Below the pieces are notes generated by a model that worked only from the letters and a program-made list of their open reading frames with translations, searched no databases and had not been told where the DNA came from. From Lachnospiraceae bacterium (lineage in GTDB: Bacteria > Bacillota > Clostridia > Lachnospirales > Lachnospiraceae), in contig JAUNPZ010000027.1 of assembly GCA_030536455.1 (NCBI GenBank), positions 1 to 32,780 on the forward strand: a DNA stretch of 32,780 nucleotides. The letters are read 5' to 3'. Of this stretch, positions 22,704 to 31,413 are shown piece by piece. Position 1 is the first letter of the stretch; each line of letters begins with the position of its first letter. The position numbers were made by a program, and so were the translations under genes.

Positions 22704-23696
22704 TTAAATATGCTGCACCACTGCTTTTTCATGAGTCCTTAACGATTCATAGGATGCCAGCGCCAGTTCAAGTGCTTTTGCTCCGTCAAAACCAGAAGCA
22801 TTTGGCTGCTTTCCGGTACGGCATACCTCTGCAAATTCCTGAATCAGCCCTTCATCTCCATCATCATTCCAGACCACATCTTCAATCGTGCCTTTTTTGT
22901 TGTCATAAATGCGGTTCACCTGAGCAAAGGCTTTCACCTCCAGGGTTCCCTTGTCACCGATAATCTCCATGTCCACCTGCGGCCAGATTGGATAGCAGGC
23001 ATGATGCGCCCAGCTGCAGTCGATGGTCACAAAAGCGCCGCTTTCAAGCTCTGCCGCCACAATACCGCAGTCATCAATGTTCTTATTGTGAATCAGGCTG
23101 CCGCCCTCGCAGTAAGCCGCACAGTACTCACTTCCGGTAAACCACCGCATTAGGTCTGCAAGATGCACGGTATGGTCCATGATTCCGCCGCCTCCGGACT
23201 GCTCCGGATCAATGAACCAGCCGGACGGAATCTTACCGTGATTGATTCCGGTAATAGAAAGGATTTTGCCAATCTCACCGTTATCGATAATCCGTTTTGC
23301 CTCAATGACACTGGAATTAAACCGCATCGGAAATGCATTCATAATCCTTACCTGATGCTCCCTGGCTGTCTCCAGCATCTCTCTTGCTTCCTCTAACTTC
23401 ATGGCAAACGGTTTTTCTACCAGAACGTGTTTTCCCTTTTCAGCAGCCTCCACAGACACCCGGCAGTGCTTCTGATTGCTGGTGCAGATAATCACGCCGT
23501 CGATGTCGGAATCCAGCAGTTCATGATAATCCCTGTAGTATCGGGTCTGGAACCGGTAAGCCATCTGCGTTCCCCGAAACTCATCCTCGTCCGCAATTCC
23601 GGCTAATTCCACATCCGGAATATTTTTCAGCGCCTTTGTATAGCTTAATGCGTGCATATGTTCAAAACTAATCACGCCGATTTTTATCTTCTTCAT
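22704..23696 (-). CDS. Gfo/Idh/MocA family oxidoreductase with atypical Rossmann loop
   Basis: 330 residues. The start at 23696 has GGGAGG at 9 nt. The ATG three codons earlier abuts the ribosome binding site and was rejected. The N-terminus reads MKKIKIGVISFEHMHALSY, so the usual GxGxxG is replaced by a G-x3-F-E-H-M-H form known to me from a subset of the family. EKP is at 94-96 and the D174/H178 pair (IMDHTVHLADLM) is present. It is clearly divergent from its two neighbours, so it probably has a different substrate or works on a different step. It lies 14 bp after the third oxidoreductase gene. Confidence 0.87.
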   Translation of the reverse strand: MKKIKIGVISFEHMHALSYTKALKNIPDVELAGIADEDEFRGTQMAYRFQTRYYRDYHELLDSDIDGVIICTSNQKHCRVSVEAAEKGKHVLVEKPFAMKLEEAREMLETAREHQVRIMNAFPMRFNSSVIEAKRIIDNGEIGKILSITGINHGKIPSGWFIDPEQSGGGGIMDHTVHLADLMRWFTGSEYCAAYCEGGSLIHNKNIDDCGIVAAELESGAFVTIDCSWAHHACYPIWPQVDMEIIGDKGTLEVKAFAQVNRIYDNKKGTIEDVVWNDDGDEGLIQEFAEVCRTGKQPNASGFDGAKALELALASYESLRTHEKAVVQHI

Positions 23697-23710
23697 TCTG
23701 TTCATCCTCC

Positions 23711-24700
23711 CTAAAGTGTGACTGGCTTTCCTGTTCTTGAAGATTCCAGCGCCGCTAATGCGGTGCGAAGCGCCTCAATCGCTTCCTCTCCCGTAACAAC
23801 AGGCGGCAAATCCTGCTCCACACAGGTGATAAACTCATTCAGCTCTGCACAATAAGGCTCCTTCTTTCCCGGAACCGGTGAATACCGGTCCAGATGGTGG
23901 ATGCCGTCTACATTGGTCTGCTTGATAACCGGAGAGCTGTCTAAATTATCAAATTCAATCTGTCCTTCGGTTCCAACCACTTCAAACGCCATCCGGAATG
24001 CAGAACCTGCCGGATAAGCCCAGCTTCCTTCTACATGAGCGATGGCTCCGTTCTTTAATTTCAATATCACCATACAGTGTTCCTGCTCTTTTATCGTACC
24101 GTTAAAGCTTTTTGCGAATACCCGCTCCACACTTCCGAAGTTATGGATAATCCAGTCAAAATCATGAATCACCAAATCTACGATCGGGCCGCCGCTCTTT
24201 TCGTAATCCTTATACCAGCCCTCCCAGCTCCACTGAGGAAACGCCTGGTTCCGGATGGTACGAATCAGTCTTGGGATTCCCATTCGGCCATCCGCAAACT
24301 GCTCTGCCGCATTCTTATAAGACGGGAAGAAACGAAGCACATGTCCAACCGAGAATTTTACCCCGCATCTTTTTGCCGTTTCTACCATCTCCCTGGCATC
24401 CTCCTCCGTCAGGGCAATCGGCTTCTCACAAAATACATGCTTTCCGGCTTCCATCGCCTTTACTGCATACTGCTTATGCAGGTAGGTAGGGAGGCAGACA
24501 TCCAGTACATCAAACTCCGCCTGCTCCATCATCGTATCAAAATCGGTGTAAATCCCGGTTTCCCCGCTTTCCACCAGCTTCTCCGCCTTTTCCTTCTCTA
24601 AATCGCATACTGCCGTTACCTGGGCATTCTCAATCTTTTTATACCCGGCCAGATGCGTTCTGCCCATCGTTCCGCATCCGATTAATGCAACCTTTACCAT
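23711..24700 (-). CDS. Gfo/Idh/MocA family oxidoreductase with canonical Rossmann loop
   Basis: 329 residues from an ATG preceded by GGAGGAATC; an in-frame ATG five codons earlier overlaps that ribosome binding site and was not used. VALIGCGTMGRTH is a classic dinucleotide-binding motif. EKP at 92-94 and D175/H179 (IVDLVIHDFDW) give the catalytic set. It starts 15 bp after the PHP gene. The acidic end of the second beta strand (AVCDLEKEKA) suggests NAD rather than NADP. It is the first of the three oxidoreductases in transcription order. Confidence 0.9.
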   Translation of the reverse strand: MVKVALIGCGTMGRTHLAGYKKIENAQVTAVCDLEKEKAEKLVESGETGIYTDFDTMMEQAEFDVLDVCLPTYLHKQYAVKAMEAGKHVFCEKPIALTEEDAREMVETAKRCGVKFSVGHVLRFFPSYKNAAEQFADGRMGIPRLIRTIRNQAFPQWSWEGWYKDYEKSGGPIVDLVIHDFDWIIHNFGSVERVFAKSFNGTIKEQEHCMVILKLKNGAIAHVEGSWAYPAGSAFRMAFEVVGTEGQIEFDNLDSSPVIKQTNVDGIHHLDRYSPVPGKKEPYCAELNEFITCVEQDLPPVVTGEEAIEALRTALAALESSRTGKPVTL

Positions 24701-24715
24701 GTTTGATTCCTCCAT

Positions 24716-25498
24716 CTAATTCTGTTTTCTGCCATCCCAGACCTTTAACCCCAGACGATGAATCAACTCCATCGCCCGTTCATTTTTTCCGAGGATATTT
24801 ACCGCATGCGCATCGCTTCCTGCTGAAAATACCACGCCCCGGTCCCGGAGCCGCTCTGCCACCCACTCTCTGGGAGTGCCGGTCGCGCCATGCAGCTCAT
24901 ATGCTTTTCCGCTTTCCGCCAGCCGCTCCCCCAGCGCGTCGATAAATGCTTCATCAAAATACCGCTGGCTGATTTCCCTGCAGATCTGCTGCCGGGATTC
25001 ATAGGTGGTTCCCTCTCCCAGCATCGGCTTAATCGGCAGATATCCTTCCGGATGTCCCAGAACATCGCCCGGACCGGACGCCATCGCCAGCAGTTTTTTC
25101 TTATACGCCTCCCAGTATTCGTCCAGAAAATATTCACCGGGGCAGAAGGAAAACTTTCCTTCCACATAATGTGGACTTGTGATAATGATATCACAGGCCG
25201 CTTCACAGCCTTCCGGAAGCCGCAGCCTTCCGTCCATCCCCGTGCAGGTCTCGATTCCGCACAGAACTTCGATGGTATTTCCCTGATTCCGTTTCTCTTC
25301 TGCGTACTCCCGGATCTGCTCAAAATGCTCCATAAGCTGCGCCATGGTCTTTTCACGGCCCTTCAGAGATTCGTCATAAGCATCAAAATGGTCCGTAACC
25401 GCCAGACGGCTGATTCCTTTTTCCACTGCCAGGTCGATGATGTCAAAGACGCTCCTCTCCCCGTCCGAAAAGTTCGAATGCACATGATAATCAATCAT
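24716..25498 (-). CDS. PHP-domain phosphoesterase
   Basis: PHP enzymes hydrolyse phosphomonoesters or phosphodiesters with a metal cluster. Members include HisK-type histidinol phosphatases and cyclic-phosphate hydrolases. The 260-residue protein is almost only the PHP domain. Metal ligands are visible: H5 and H7 (DYHVHSNFSDGE), D36-H37 (TDHFD), E83 (GIET), H110 (TSPHYVEG), H149 (LGHPEG) and D229/H231 (GSDAH). AGAGAGGA precedes the ATG. It has no his genes near it. Its place between the permeases and the oxidoreductases suggests dephosphorylation of the imported sugar or of a product of the phosphodiesterase encoded first in the operon. Confidence 0.88.
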   Translation of the reverse strand: MIDYHVHSNFSDGERSVFDIIDLAVEKGISRLAVTDHFDAYDESLKGREKTMAQLMEHFEQIREYAEEKRNQGNTIEVLCGIETCTGMDGRLRLPEGCEAACDIIITSPHYVEGKFSFCPGEYFLDEYWEAYKKKLLAMASGPGDVLGHPEGYLPIKPMLGEGTTYESRQQICREISQRYFDEAFIDALGERLAESGKAYELHGATGTPREWVAERLRDRGVVFSAGSDAHAVNILGKNERAMELIHRLGLKVWDGRKQN

Positions 25499-25518
25499 TT
25501 TTTCTTTCCTCTCTGCTC

Positions 25519-26352
25519 CTATTTAATGCCGGAAAGCGATACTCCTTCTACGATATATTTCTGGAATACGATATAGACAATCAGCACCGGAATAATCGTC
25601 AGGGTTGCTGCCGCCAGCTTTAAATTATACGCATCGTAATACTGACTGGACAACTTTGCGATTGCAAGAGGCAGAGTCCGCAGCTCGTCGGAATTTACAA
25701 CCAGCAGCGGCCACTGGAACGCATTCCAGCTTGATACCATCTTCTGTATGGTGATAACCGAAATCAACGGTTTGATCAGCGGAATTACCACCTTCAGGAA
25801 AATCTTCGTTTCCCCGCCTCCGTCGATTCTTGCTGCCTCCAGCAACGGTGTCGGAACCGAGGAGATGAAGTTTCTTGCCAGGAAGATGCTGAACGCATCC
25901 GCCATGCCCGGAATGATCAGTCCCATCATCGTATCCACCAGATGCAGGTTATTTGCCATGATGTAGAGCGGGATGATGGTGGCCACCCACGGAATCATCG
26001 TGGAGGAAAGCACCATGATAAACAGGAAATTCTTTCCCCGGAATTGATATTTTGCAAACCCGTAGCCTGCCATCAGCACAATCACCACATTAGCCAGCAC
26101 CTGTACCGTGGTGACAAGAATGCTGTTTAGGTAGTATCTTGGAATATTCAGCTTGGTAACCAGCTCCGTATAGTTGGCAAAGCTGAATTTTTCCGGAAAT
26201 AATTTGGGCTTTAATACATAAAATTCTTTTATATCCTTAAACGATGCCAGAATCATCCAAAAAAACGGAAAGGCAACGATAAATGCCAAAGAAAACACTA
26301 ACGCATAAAGGAGGATTCTCACGATTTTCTGCTTACGTCTTACACTTTGCAT
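25519..26352 (-). CDS. Carbohydrate ABC transporter permease, MalG/UgpE type
   Basis: 277 residues from the ATG at 26352, which follows GGAGGGAG; a longer in-frame start was rejected. Six membrane segments are expected, starting with ILLYALVFSLAFIVAFPFFW. The EAA loop that docks the ATPase reads LLEAARIDGGGETKIFLKVVIP. It pairs with the upstream permease gene (16 bp away). No ATPase gene is in the operon, as is common for Firmicutes CUT1 systems, which share an MsmK-like ATPase. Confidence 0.93.
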   Translation of the reverse strand: MQSVRRKQKIVRILLYALVFSLAFIVAFPFFWMILASFKDIKEFYVLKPKLFPEKFSFANYTELVTKLNIPRYYLNSILVTTVQVLANVVIVLMAGYGFAKYQFRGKNFLFIMVLSSTMIPWVATIIPLYIMANNLHLVDTMMGLIIPGMADAFSIFLARNFISSVPTPLLEAARIDGGGETKIFLKVVIPLIKPLISVITIQKMVSSWNAFQWPLLVVNSDELRTLPLAIAKLSSQYYDAYNLKLAAATLTIIPVLIVYIVFQKYIVEGVSLSGIK

Positions 26353-26368
26353 TTTCTTTCTCCCTCCA

Positions 26369-27259
26369 TCATAATACATCCATCTTGGTTACCTTGTACT
26401 GAATCATGGTAAATACAAGCACGATTAAAAACAAAACAAACGACATGGCACAGGCATACCCCATCTGATAGCTCTGAAAGCCTTTTTCAAAAATATAATT
26501 TACAACCGTTCTCGTACTGTTTAACGGTCCTTTCAGCATGTAGGTCTCCTGGAAAATCATAAATACACCGATTACATTTTGAATCAACAAATAAATATGG
26601 GCCGGTCTTAACAGCGGAAGCGTAATATATCGGAAATTCTGCCAGCTGCTGGCTCCGTCTATGGACGCCGCTTCCTTGATTTCCTGGGGAACATCCTGAA
26701 GTCCCGCCAGATAAATTAACATGGCCGCACCAAAACCCTTCCATAATTTAAAAATGATAACGGAAGGCACGGCCGTTGCCGCATTTTCCACCCATCCCAG
26801 CGCCGGAAGGCCGAAGGTCTTCAGAATACTGTTAAACAGACCGAAGCTTGGCTGGAAAAAGTACTCGAACAGGATAGCGGCTGCAATGGTAGAGGTAATA
26901 ACCGGAGAGTAAAAAATCAACCGGAACAGCTTTAATCCCCGCAGTCTGGCATTCAAAAGACATGCGATGGCTAAGCCCAGCATCATCACAAGCGGCACAT
27001 AAACAAAAAACTTTGTCATAACAAAGCAGGATTTCCAGAAATCCTTGTCCTTCATGAGAGCCGCATAGTTCGCCCATCCTACAAATTCCTTATTAGGGCT
27101 TAATGCCGACCAGTTTGTAAAACTGATCGGCAATGCCATGAGGACAGGAATCAGCGTCACCGCAAAAATATAAATGACAGCAGGCGCAATGAAAATATAC
27201 GGAGCAACCTGAACCGCTCTTATATTTCTGGAACCTGACGTTTTTCCTTTCCGTTTCAT
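26369..27259 (-). CDS. Carbohydrate ABC transporter permease, MalF/UgpA type
   Basis: 296 residues. ATG at 27259 was chosen over an in-frame TTG three codons earlier because AGGGAG lies about 10 nt before the ATG and only 1 nt before the TTG. Membrane segments include VAPYIFIAPAVIYIFAVTLI and a last helix AMSFVLFLIVLVFTMI. The EAA loop is EIKEAASIDGASSWQNFRYITLP. It forms the heterodimer with the next gene. Confidence 0.93.
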   Translation of the reverse strand: MKRKGKTSGSRNIRAVQVAPYIFIAPAVIYIFAVTLIPVLMALPISFTNWSALSPNKEFVGWANYAALMKDKDFWKSCFVMTKFFVYVPLVMMLGLAIACLLNARLRGLKLFRLIFYSPVITSTIAAAILFEYFFQPSFGLFNSILKTFGLPALGWVENAATAVPSVIIFKLWKGFGAAMLIYLAGLQDVPQEIKEAASIDGASSWQNFRYITLPLLRPAHIYLLIQNVIGVFMIFQETYMLKGPLNSTRTVVNYIFEKGFQSYQMGYACAMSFVLFLIVLVFTMIQYKVTKMDVL

Positions 27260-27289
27260 CGGATACAATCTCCCTTCTACTGACTGCTG

Positions 27290-28618
27290 TTATACCGGAT
27301 TCTTAATTTCCGCGTTCATCTTATCCTGGGCATCCTTTAAGATCTCCTCCAGAGGACGGTCGGTCTTTAAAATCTCGGAATATGCATCTGACATAATGGT
27401 ATTTAATGCGGAGGTCTGAAGAACGCCTACGAAGGACTCTTCCAGAGACTGGATGGCAACTGCAACCTTCGGGTCTTCCTTTAACTCTGCATCCTCTAAA
27501 AGGGCTGCTCTAGCCGGCAGCTCACCGGTTTTCTTGGTCCACTGCTTCTCTACTGCTTCACTGCTTAAGAACTCGATAAAGCGGGTTGCTTCCTTAGACG
27601 GAGCCTTTGCGCTCATCACATATCCCCAGGATGTTACGCAGGTTGCCCGGCTGTCCCCGTTTGCAGGAATCAGACCTACGCCAAAGTCTAAGTCCGGAGC
27701 GGTTGTCGGCAGATTTCCGATCATAGCCGGATGTCCCAGCATCATTCCTACCAGACCCTGACGGAAACCGGCCCAGTTCTTCACAAATTCCGTATCATAA
27801 ACCTTATCTACCTTATATGGTGCGGAAAACTCCTTGATTGCTTCGATGGTTTTCGCATCGTCTGCAAATACGAACTCGCCCTTTGCCTCATCGAAGAAGG
27901 TGCCGCCCTTCTGCTCTACATAAGAAAGGACCTCCGGTGCGTATCCCTTGCCGCCCCAGCCGGACTGTACCAGCGCATCGCCGTCCTTCTTCGTAAGCTT
28001 CCGGCTCCACTCAAAGAACTCGTCCCAGGTCTGCGGGCCTTTTTCTGCATCCAGGCCAGCTTCTGCTACTAACGCTTTGTTCCAGAACATCACGATTGTC
28101 TGAACATCGGTCGGCATTCCGTAATATTTGTCCTCATACCGCAGTCCGTCTACCGTTGCCGGAACAAAATCGGCCTGGATGGAATCCGTTGACATAACCG
28201 ACTCGTCTAACGGCTGGATGGAACCGGCCTTTGCCAGCTTCGCAACCATACCGGATTGTACCTGGAATACATCCGGTGCCGTATCGGTTGCCAGGGACGG
28301 AACCAACTTCTGGCTGTAATCTGCCTCCGGGATAAACTCCAGCTTTACTTTAATATCCGGGTTCTGCGCTTCAAACTCTGCCACCAGGGCAGTCATCATC
28401 TCATCTCTTGCCGCGCTGGAATGCTGCCAGTAGGTCAAGGTAACCGGTTCTTCCTTTTTCTCTGCTTCCGTGGCCTTGCTCTCTGTCTTTGCCTGACTTT
28501 CCGTCTGCTCCGGCTGCTTGGCCGGCTCCGAAGCCTTCCCCGATGCTCCGGAACCACAACCTGCTAATACCCCCGCCATACAAGCTGCCGCCAATAATAC
28601 TGTTGTTCTTTTTTTCAT
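27290..28618 (-). CDS. ABC transporter solute-binding lipoprotein, family 1 (sugar)
   Basis: 442 residues. The signal peptide ends in VLAGC with Cys21 as the lipid anchor. A Glu/Lys/Thr-rich linker (about 28-58) tethers the domain that binds the solute, starting VTLTYWQHSSAARDEM. The fold region PDVFQVQSGMVAKLAKAGSIQPLD and the later SWGYVMSAKAPSKEATRFIEFL are typical of CUT1 sugar and glycerophosphodiester binders (UgpB/MalE-like). AAGGAGAAGG precedes the ATG. It lies between the ROK regulator (40 bp) and the permeases (30 bp). The ligand is unknown; the phosphoesterase genes make a phosphorylated compound plausible. Confidence 0.92.
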   Translation of the reverse strand: MKKRTTVLLAAACMAGVLAGCGSGASGKASEPAKQPEQTESQAKTESKATEAEKKEEPVTLTYWQHSSAARDEMMTALVAEFEAQNPDIKVKLEFIPEADYSQKLVPSLATDTAPDVFQVQSGMVAKLAKAGSIQPLDESVMSTDSIQADFVPATVDGLRYEDKYYGMPTDVQTIVMFWNKALVAEAGLDAEKGPQTWDEFFEWSRKLTKKDGDALVQSGWGGKGYAPEVLSYVEQKGGTFFDEAKGEFVFADDAKTIEAIKEFSAPYKVDKVYDTEFVKNWAGFRQGLVGMMLGHPAMIGNLPTTAPDLDFGVGLIPANGDSRATCVTSWGYVMSAKAPSKEATRFIEFLSSEAVEKQWTKKTGELPARAALLEDAELKEDPKVAVAIQSLEESFVGVLQTSALNTIMSDAYSEILKTDRPLEEILKDAQDKMNAEIKNPV

Positions 28619-28658
28619 TTTCCTTCTCCTTTATATGTTTTTTATTTTTTACCTTGTT

Positions 28659-29855
28659 TTAAATCGAAAGCCGTTTGAAGAACTCCCGGTCTAAAATGTA
28701 GTTTGCCATCCCATAAAGCGCCGCATTCCGGTCCTGCCGGGCCGCCTGTATCGTGAGGTTCCTTGTAAATGGCTTCAGCGCCGTTTCCTTCACATGCCGG
28801 GTCACCTCCGGGATCGTCTCAGTCAGCCGGGTCAGCGCGCCGCCGATTACCACCACCCCCGGATTAAACAGGTTCACCACGTTCGCTGTGACGATGGACA
28901 GCAGTTTAATCTGCTCCTGCACCACCTCCTCTGCAGCCGGGTCCGCTTCATTCAGACATCGCTCCACCAGACTCTGGTAGGACATGGCCGTAATATCCGG
29001 AAACTCCCCGCCCTGCTCCAGACTCTGCCGTATCTCCTCGTAGCGCTGCAGGGCCGGCACCTCGCCCAGCAGCGTGCCGACGCAGCCGGTTGCCGAGCAT
29101 TTGCACTTTGCTCCATGAATATCGATGGTGGTATGACCGATTTCCAGCCCGCATCCCTCGATGCGGAGCAGCTTCCCCCGATTGGTCACGGACATGCCCA
29201 CGCCGTTTTCACAATACAGAAATACCATATTTCTTTCTTTTTTATCGTCCTCATAATACTCGTTCAGAAGCAGGGCATCCGTATCCTTAAACAGGTAGAT
29301 TTTCAGTTCCCTTCCCATCAGCTCTGCCGTGATTTTCTTTAAATCAAACTCTTCCACGAATAATGCGGCCGAATATACGATTTTCGCATTCTCATATTCC
29401 AGGACACCAGGAACGCTGTATGCTGCGAAGGTGATTTTTTCCGCCAGAGCCGGATTTTTCATCCGCATCTCGCCGACGGCCTCTGCCAGAATCTTCTCCA
29501 ACGAGCCGGTATCGTGAATCTGCATCCGGAGAACCCGGTGATACACGATTTCTCCGCTTAAATTCATCACGGCAAGCACTGCGCCCTTCGGAGTTATCTT
29601 AACCGCCAATATGTATGCCAGCTCACGGTTCAGATTATACAGCATCGGTTTTCTGCCCCCGCTGGATTCCCCATACCGGTTTTCCACCAGATAGCCTTCG
29701 TCCACCAGCTCCTGCGTCAATAAGGAAACGGTCGCCGGACTTAAGCCTATGGTTTCTGCAATTTCCGCTTTGCTCACATCTTCTCGCTTTCGGAAAAAGC
29801 TTAGTATATTCTGCTTGTTAATATATTTAATCGTCTCTTTCCCTGCTTTAATCAT
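28659..29855 (-). CDS. ROK family transcriptional regulator (NagC/XylR type)
   Basis: 398 residues with an N-terminal winged helix (about 12-65, with SKAEIAETIGLSPATVSLLT) and a ROK domain (about 80-398). The zinc motif H241 with CKCSATGC (C251, C253, C258) is intact. Such proteins usually repress the operon they sit in until a sugar or sugar phosphate binds. It starts 25 bp after the phosphodiesterase gene and precedes the transporter. The inverted repeat at 31168-31179, just downstream of the operon promoter, is a candidate operator. Confidence 0.9.
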   Translation of the reverse strand: MIKAGKETIKYINKQNILSFFRKREDVSKAEIAETIGLSPATVSLLTQELVDEGYLVENRYGESSGGRKPMLYNLNRELAYILAVKITPKGAVLAVMNLSGEIVYHRVLRMQIHDTGSLEKILAEAVGEMRMKNPALAEKITFAAYSVPGVLEYENAKIVYSAALFVEEFDLKKITAELMGRELKIYLFKDTDALLLNEYYEDDKKERNMVFLYCENGVGMSVTNRGKLLRIEGCGLEIGHTTIDIHGAKCKCSATGCVGTLLGEVPALQRYEEIRQSLEQGGEFPDITAMSYQSLVERCLNEADPAAEEVVQEQIKLLSIVTANVVNLFNPGVVVIGGALTRLTETIPEVTRHVKETALKPFTRNLTIQAARQDRNAALYGMANYILDREFFKRLSI

Positions 29856-29879
29856 AGTCCCCCCGATTCTCTATATTTT

Positions 29880-31106
29880 TTATTGAAATATGGTATCCGT
29901 CAGAACTCCGTCTGCCTGCCCCGGCACAGGCCAGCCTATTTTTTTAACAATACCGGGAATAAAATCAATATTCTGTACCCTTCTCTCTTCCTTGTACCCC
30001 TTTTTGATTCCAGGTCCGGTTAATACCGCAAAAATATGCTGGCATTTCTCATTCATACTGTCATGAGAAGCATACAGCCGTCCGGGTTCCAGTTCATTCA
30101 TGGAAAAGCAGGCTCCCTCCTTCGGGCTGACCACCATGTCCCCATATTCTCTGCACACGCCTCTCTGGTCCAGTTCTTCTCTGGTCAGCACCTGCTCCAC
30201 ATAAGGCAGCTTCTCTAAATATTCCTTCAAATCCTGCTGTCTGTTAAAATCTTCCGGAAGATATACCTGACACTGTATGTCGTGGGAAGTCAGCAGCACA
30301 TCAGGCTCCCCTTCCACTTTCCCTTCCTTCCAGCATTCCACCCGTGAGAATCCATACTGCTCCAGCGCCTTCTGAAGCTCCCGTGACCGGCTTTTTCCCT
30401 GATAGGAAACCATGCCGTGGTCCGTCGTTAAAAGAAAAAATGTTTTCTCAAACAGCCCTTTTTCTTCCATCAGATGCAGAATGCGTCCAAGACCTTCATC
30501 AATCTCCTTCAGTCTTTGCTGCACCATGAGAACCCGTTTTTCCTCCGTATCCTGCCTGCAGACCTCCGGGTTGTGGCCGATGGCGTCCAAATCATCTGCA
30601 TATAAAAACACCGCCCGCGGAAACTCCGGATATTCAAAGCAGGTATCGCCATCGTAAATCCGTTTATCCTGAATCAGGGACTCCAGCACAGCAAACCGTC
30701 TTCTGTAATCGCCTCCCGGCTGAACATAAAGCCTTTCTGATCTTCCGGCTGTGCATCCCCGGTCCTGCAGCGCAAACTGCTGAATGGAAACGGTCGTGAT
30801 TTTTTCTTTCTCTAATACCTCTCCGATGGTTTCCGCATCATTTTTTCTCCGCAGAAGCTTTACTTCATTCTGCTTCCGGTCCCAGATTTTATCGCAGTTT
30901 CCGGTTCGGCAGCTATAACAGCCGCTGACGATTGCACTCTGCATCGGATAGGTAATCGAAGGAATTCCCGTGTAGGCCTGTTCAAAAAAAGTACCTTCCC
31001 GAATCAATCTGGTCAGGTTTGGAAGATTCTTTTCCCTGTCCGGCATGGTATCATAATAATACCGCCCGAACCCATCTAAATTGATATACAGCAGTCCGTA
31101 TTCCAT
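29880..31106 (-). CDS. NPP-type phosphodiesterase / alkaline phosphatase superfamily protein
   Basis: The 408-residue protein has the metal-binding layout of nucleotide pyrophosphatase/phosphodiesterases: D11 (YINLDGFG), a probable Thr nucleophile T52 (PSITYPMQSAIVSG, where family members read PTxTFPN), D174 and H178 (DDLDAIGH), D229 and H230 (TTDHGM), and a late His in YASHDSMNE. There is no signal peptide, so it should act inside the cell on an imported phosphodiester, unlike most secreted homologues. GAGAGGA precedes the ATG. It is the first gene of the operon, and a phosphodiesterase leading a sugar-transport operon is unusual. Sulfatase or phosphonate hydrolase activity is possible within the superfamily. 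Confidence 0.82.
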   Translation of the reverse strand: MEYGLLYINLDGFGRYYYDTMPDREKNLPNLTRLIREGTFFEQAYTGIPSITYPMQSAIVSGCYSCRTGNCDKIWDRKQNEVKLLRRKNDAETIGEVLEKEKITTVSIQQFALQDRGCTAGRSERLYVQPGGDYRRRFAVLESLIQDKRIYDGDTCFEYPEFPRAVFLYADDLDAIGHNPEVCRQDTEEKRVLMVQQRLKEIDEGLGRILHLMEEKGLFEKTFFLLTTDHGMVSYQGKSRSRELQKALEQYGFSRVECWKEGKVEGEPDVLLTSHDIQCQVYLPEDFNRQQDLKEYLEKLPYVEQVLTREELDQRGVCREYGDMVVSPKEGACFSMNELEPGRLYASHDSMNEKCQHIFAVLTGPGIKKGYKEERRVQNIDFIPGIVKKIGWPVPGQADGVLTDTIFQ

Positions 31107-31167
31107 GCCAAATTCCTCTCCGAAGCTTCGTTATCTCTTTGATTTCACGCTCTGACTTTTTTTAATG

Positions 31168-31179
31168 ACTTAAATAAGT
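31168..31179. promoter_or_regulatory. Inverted repeat downstream of the operon promoter, candidate operator
   Basis: ACTTA-AA-TAAGT is a perfect short inverted repeat immediately downstream of the -10 box, at about the transcription start. Its position suits repression by the ROK protein. It is short and AT-rich, so chance is possible. Confidence 0.35.
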
Positions 31180-31188
31180 TATACCATA

Positions 31189-31217
31189 TATATACTATTG
31201 AAACCTTTTTTTGTCAA
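31189..31217 (-). promoter_or_regulatory. Promoter of the nine-gene operon
   Basis: On the minus strand a perfect TTGACA (31217-31212), 17 bp, TATATA (31194-31189), about 80 bp before the phosphodiesterase ATG. The 307-bp gap to the acetyltransferase gene holds this and the divergent promoter, and nothing else was recognised. Confidence 0.75.
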
Positions 31218-31338
31218 TGCATTCAGTACTTTTGCTTAATAAATCAAATTTTTAAAAAAAGTTTTGCATATATTGTACATTTATTCGTTATACTTTTTTC
31301 AGTTATAAAATAAACTTCAGAAAAAGCCGCCTCCTGCG

Positions 31339-31367
31339 TTGTACTTTTCTTCTGCACATGCTATGCT
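31339..31367 (+). promoter_or_regulatory. Promoter of the Eis-like acetyltransferase gene
   Basis: TTGTAC (31339-31344), 17 bp, TATGCT (31362-31367), placing the transcript start near 31374. This rules out a translation start at 31339. Confidence 0.55.
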
Positions 31368-31413
31368 AAACTATCAGGAAAACCAAAGAAATCGGAAAGG
31401 AGAATCTTTCTCT

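Noticed and set aside
31339-31413. N-terminal extension of the acetyltransferase from an in-frame TTG
   Set aside because: The TTG is itself part of the -35 box, and the family start matches the ATG at 31414.
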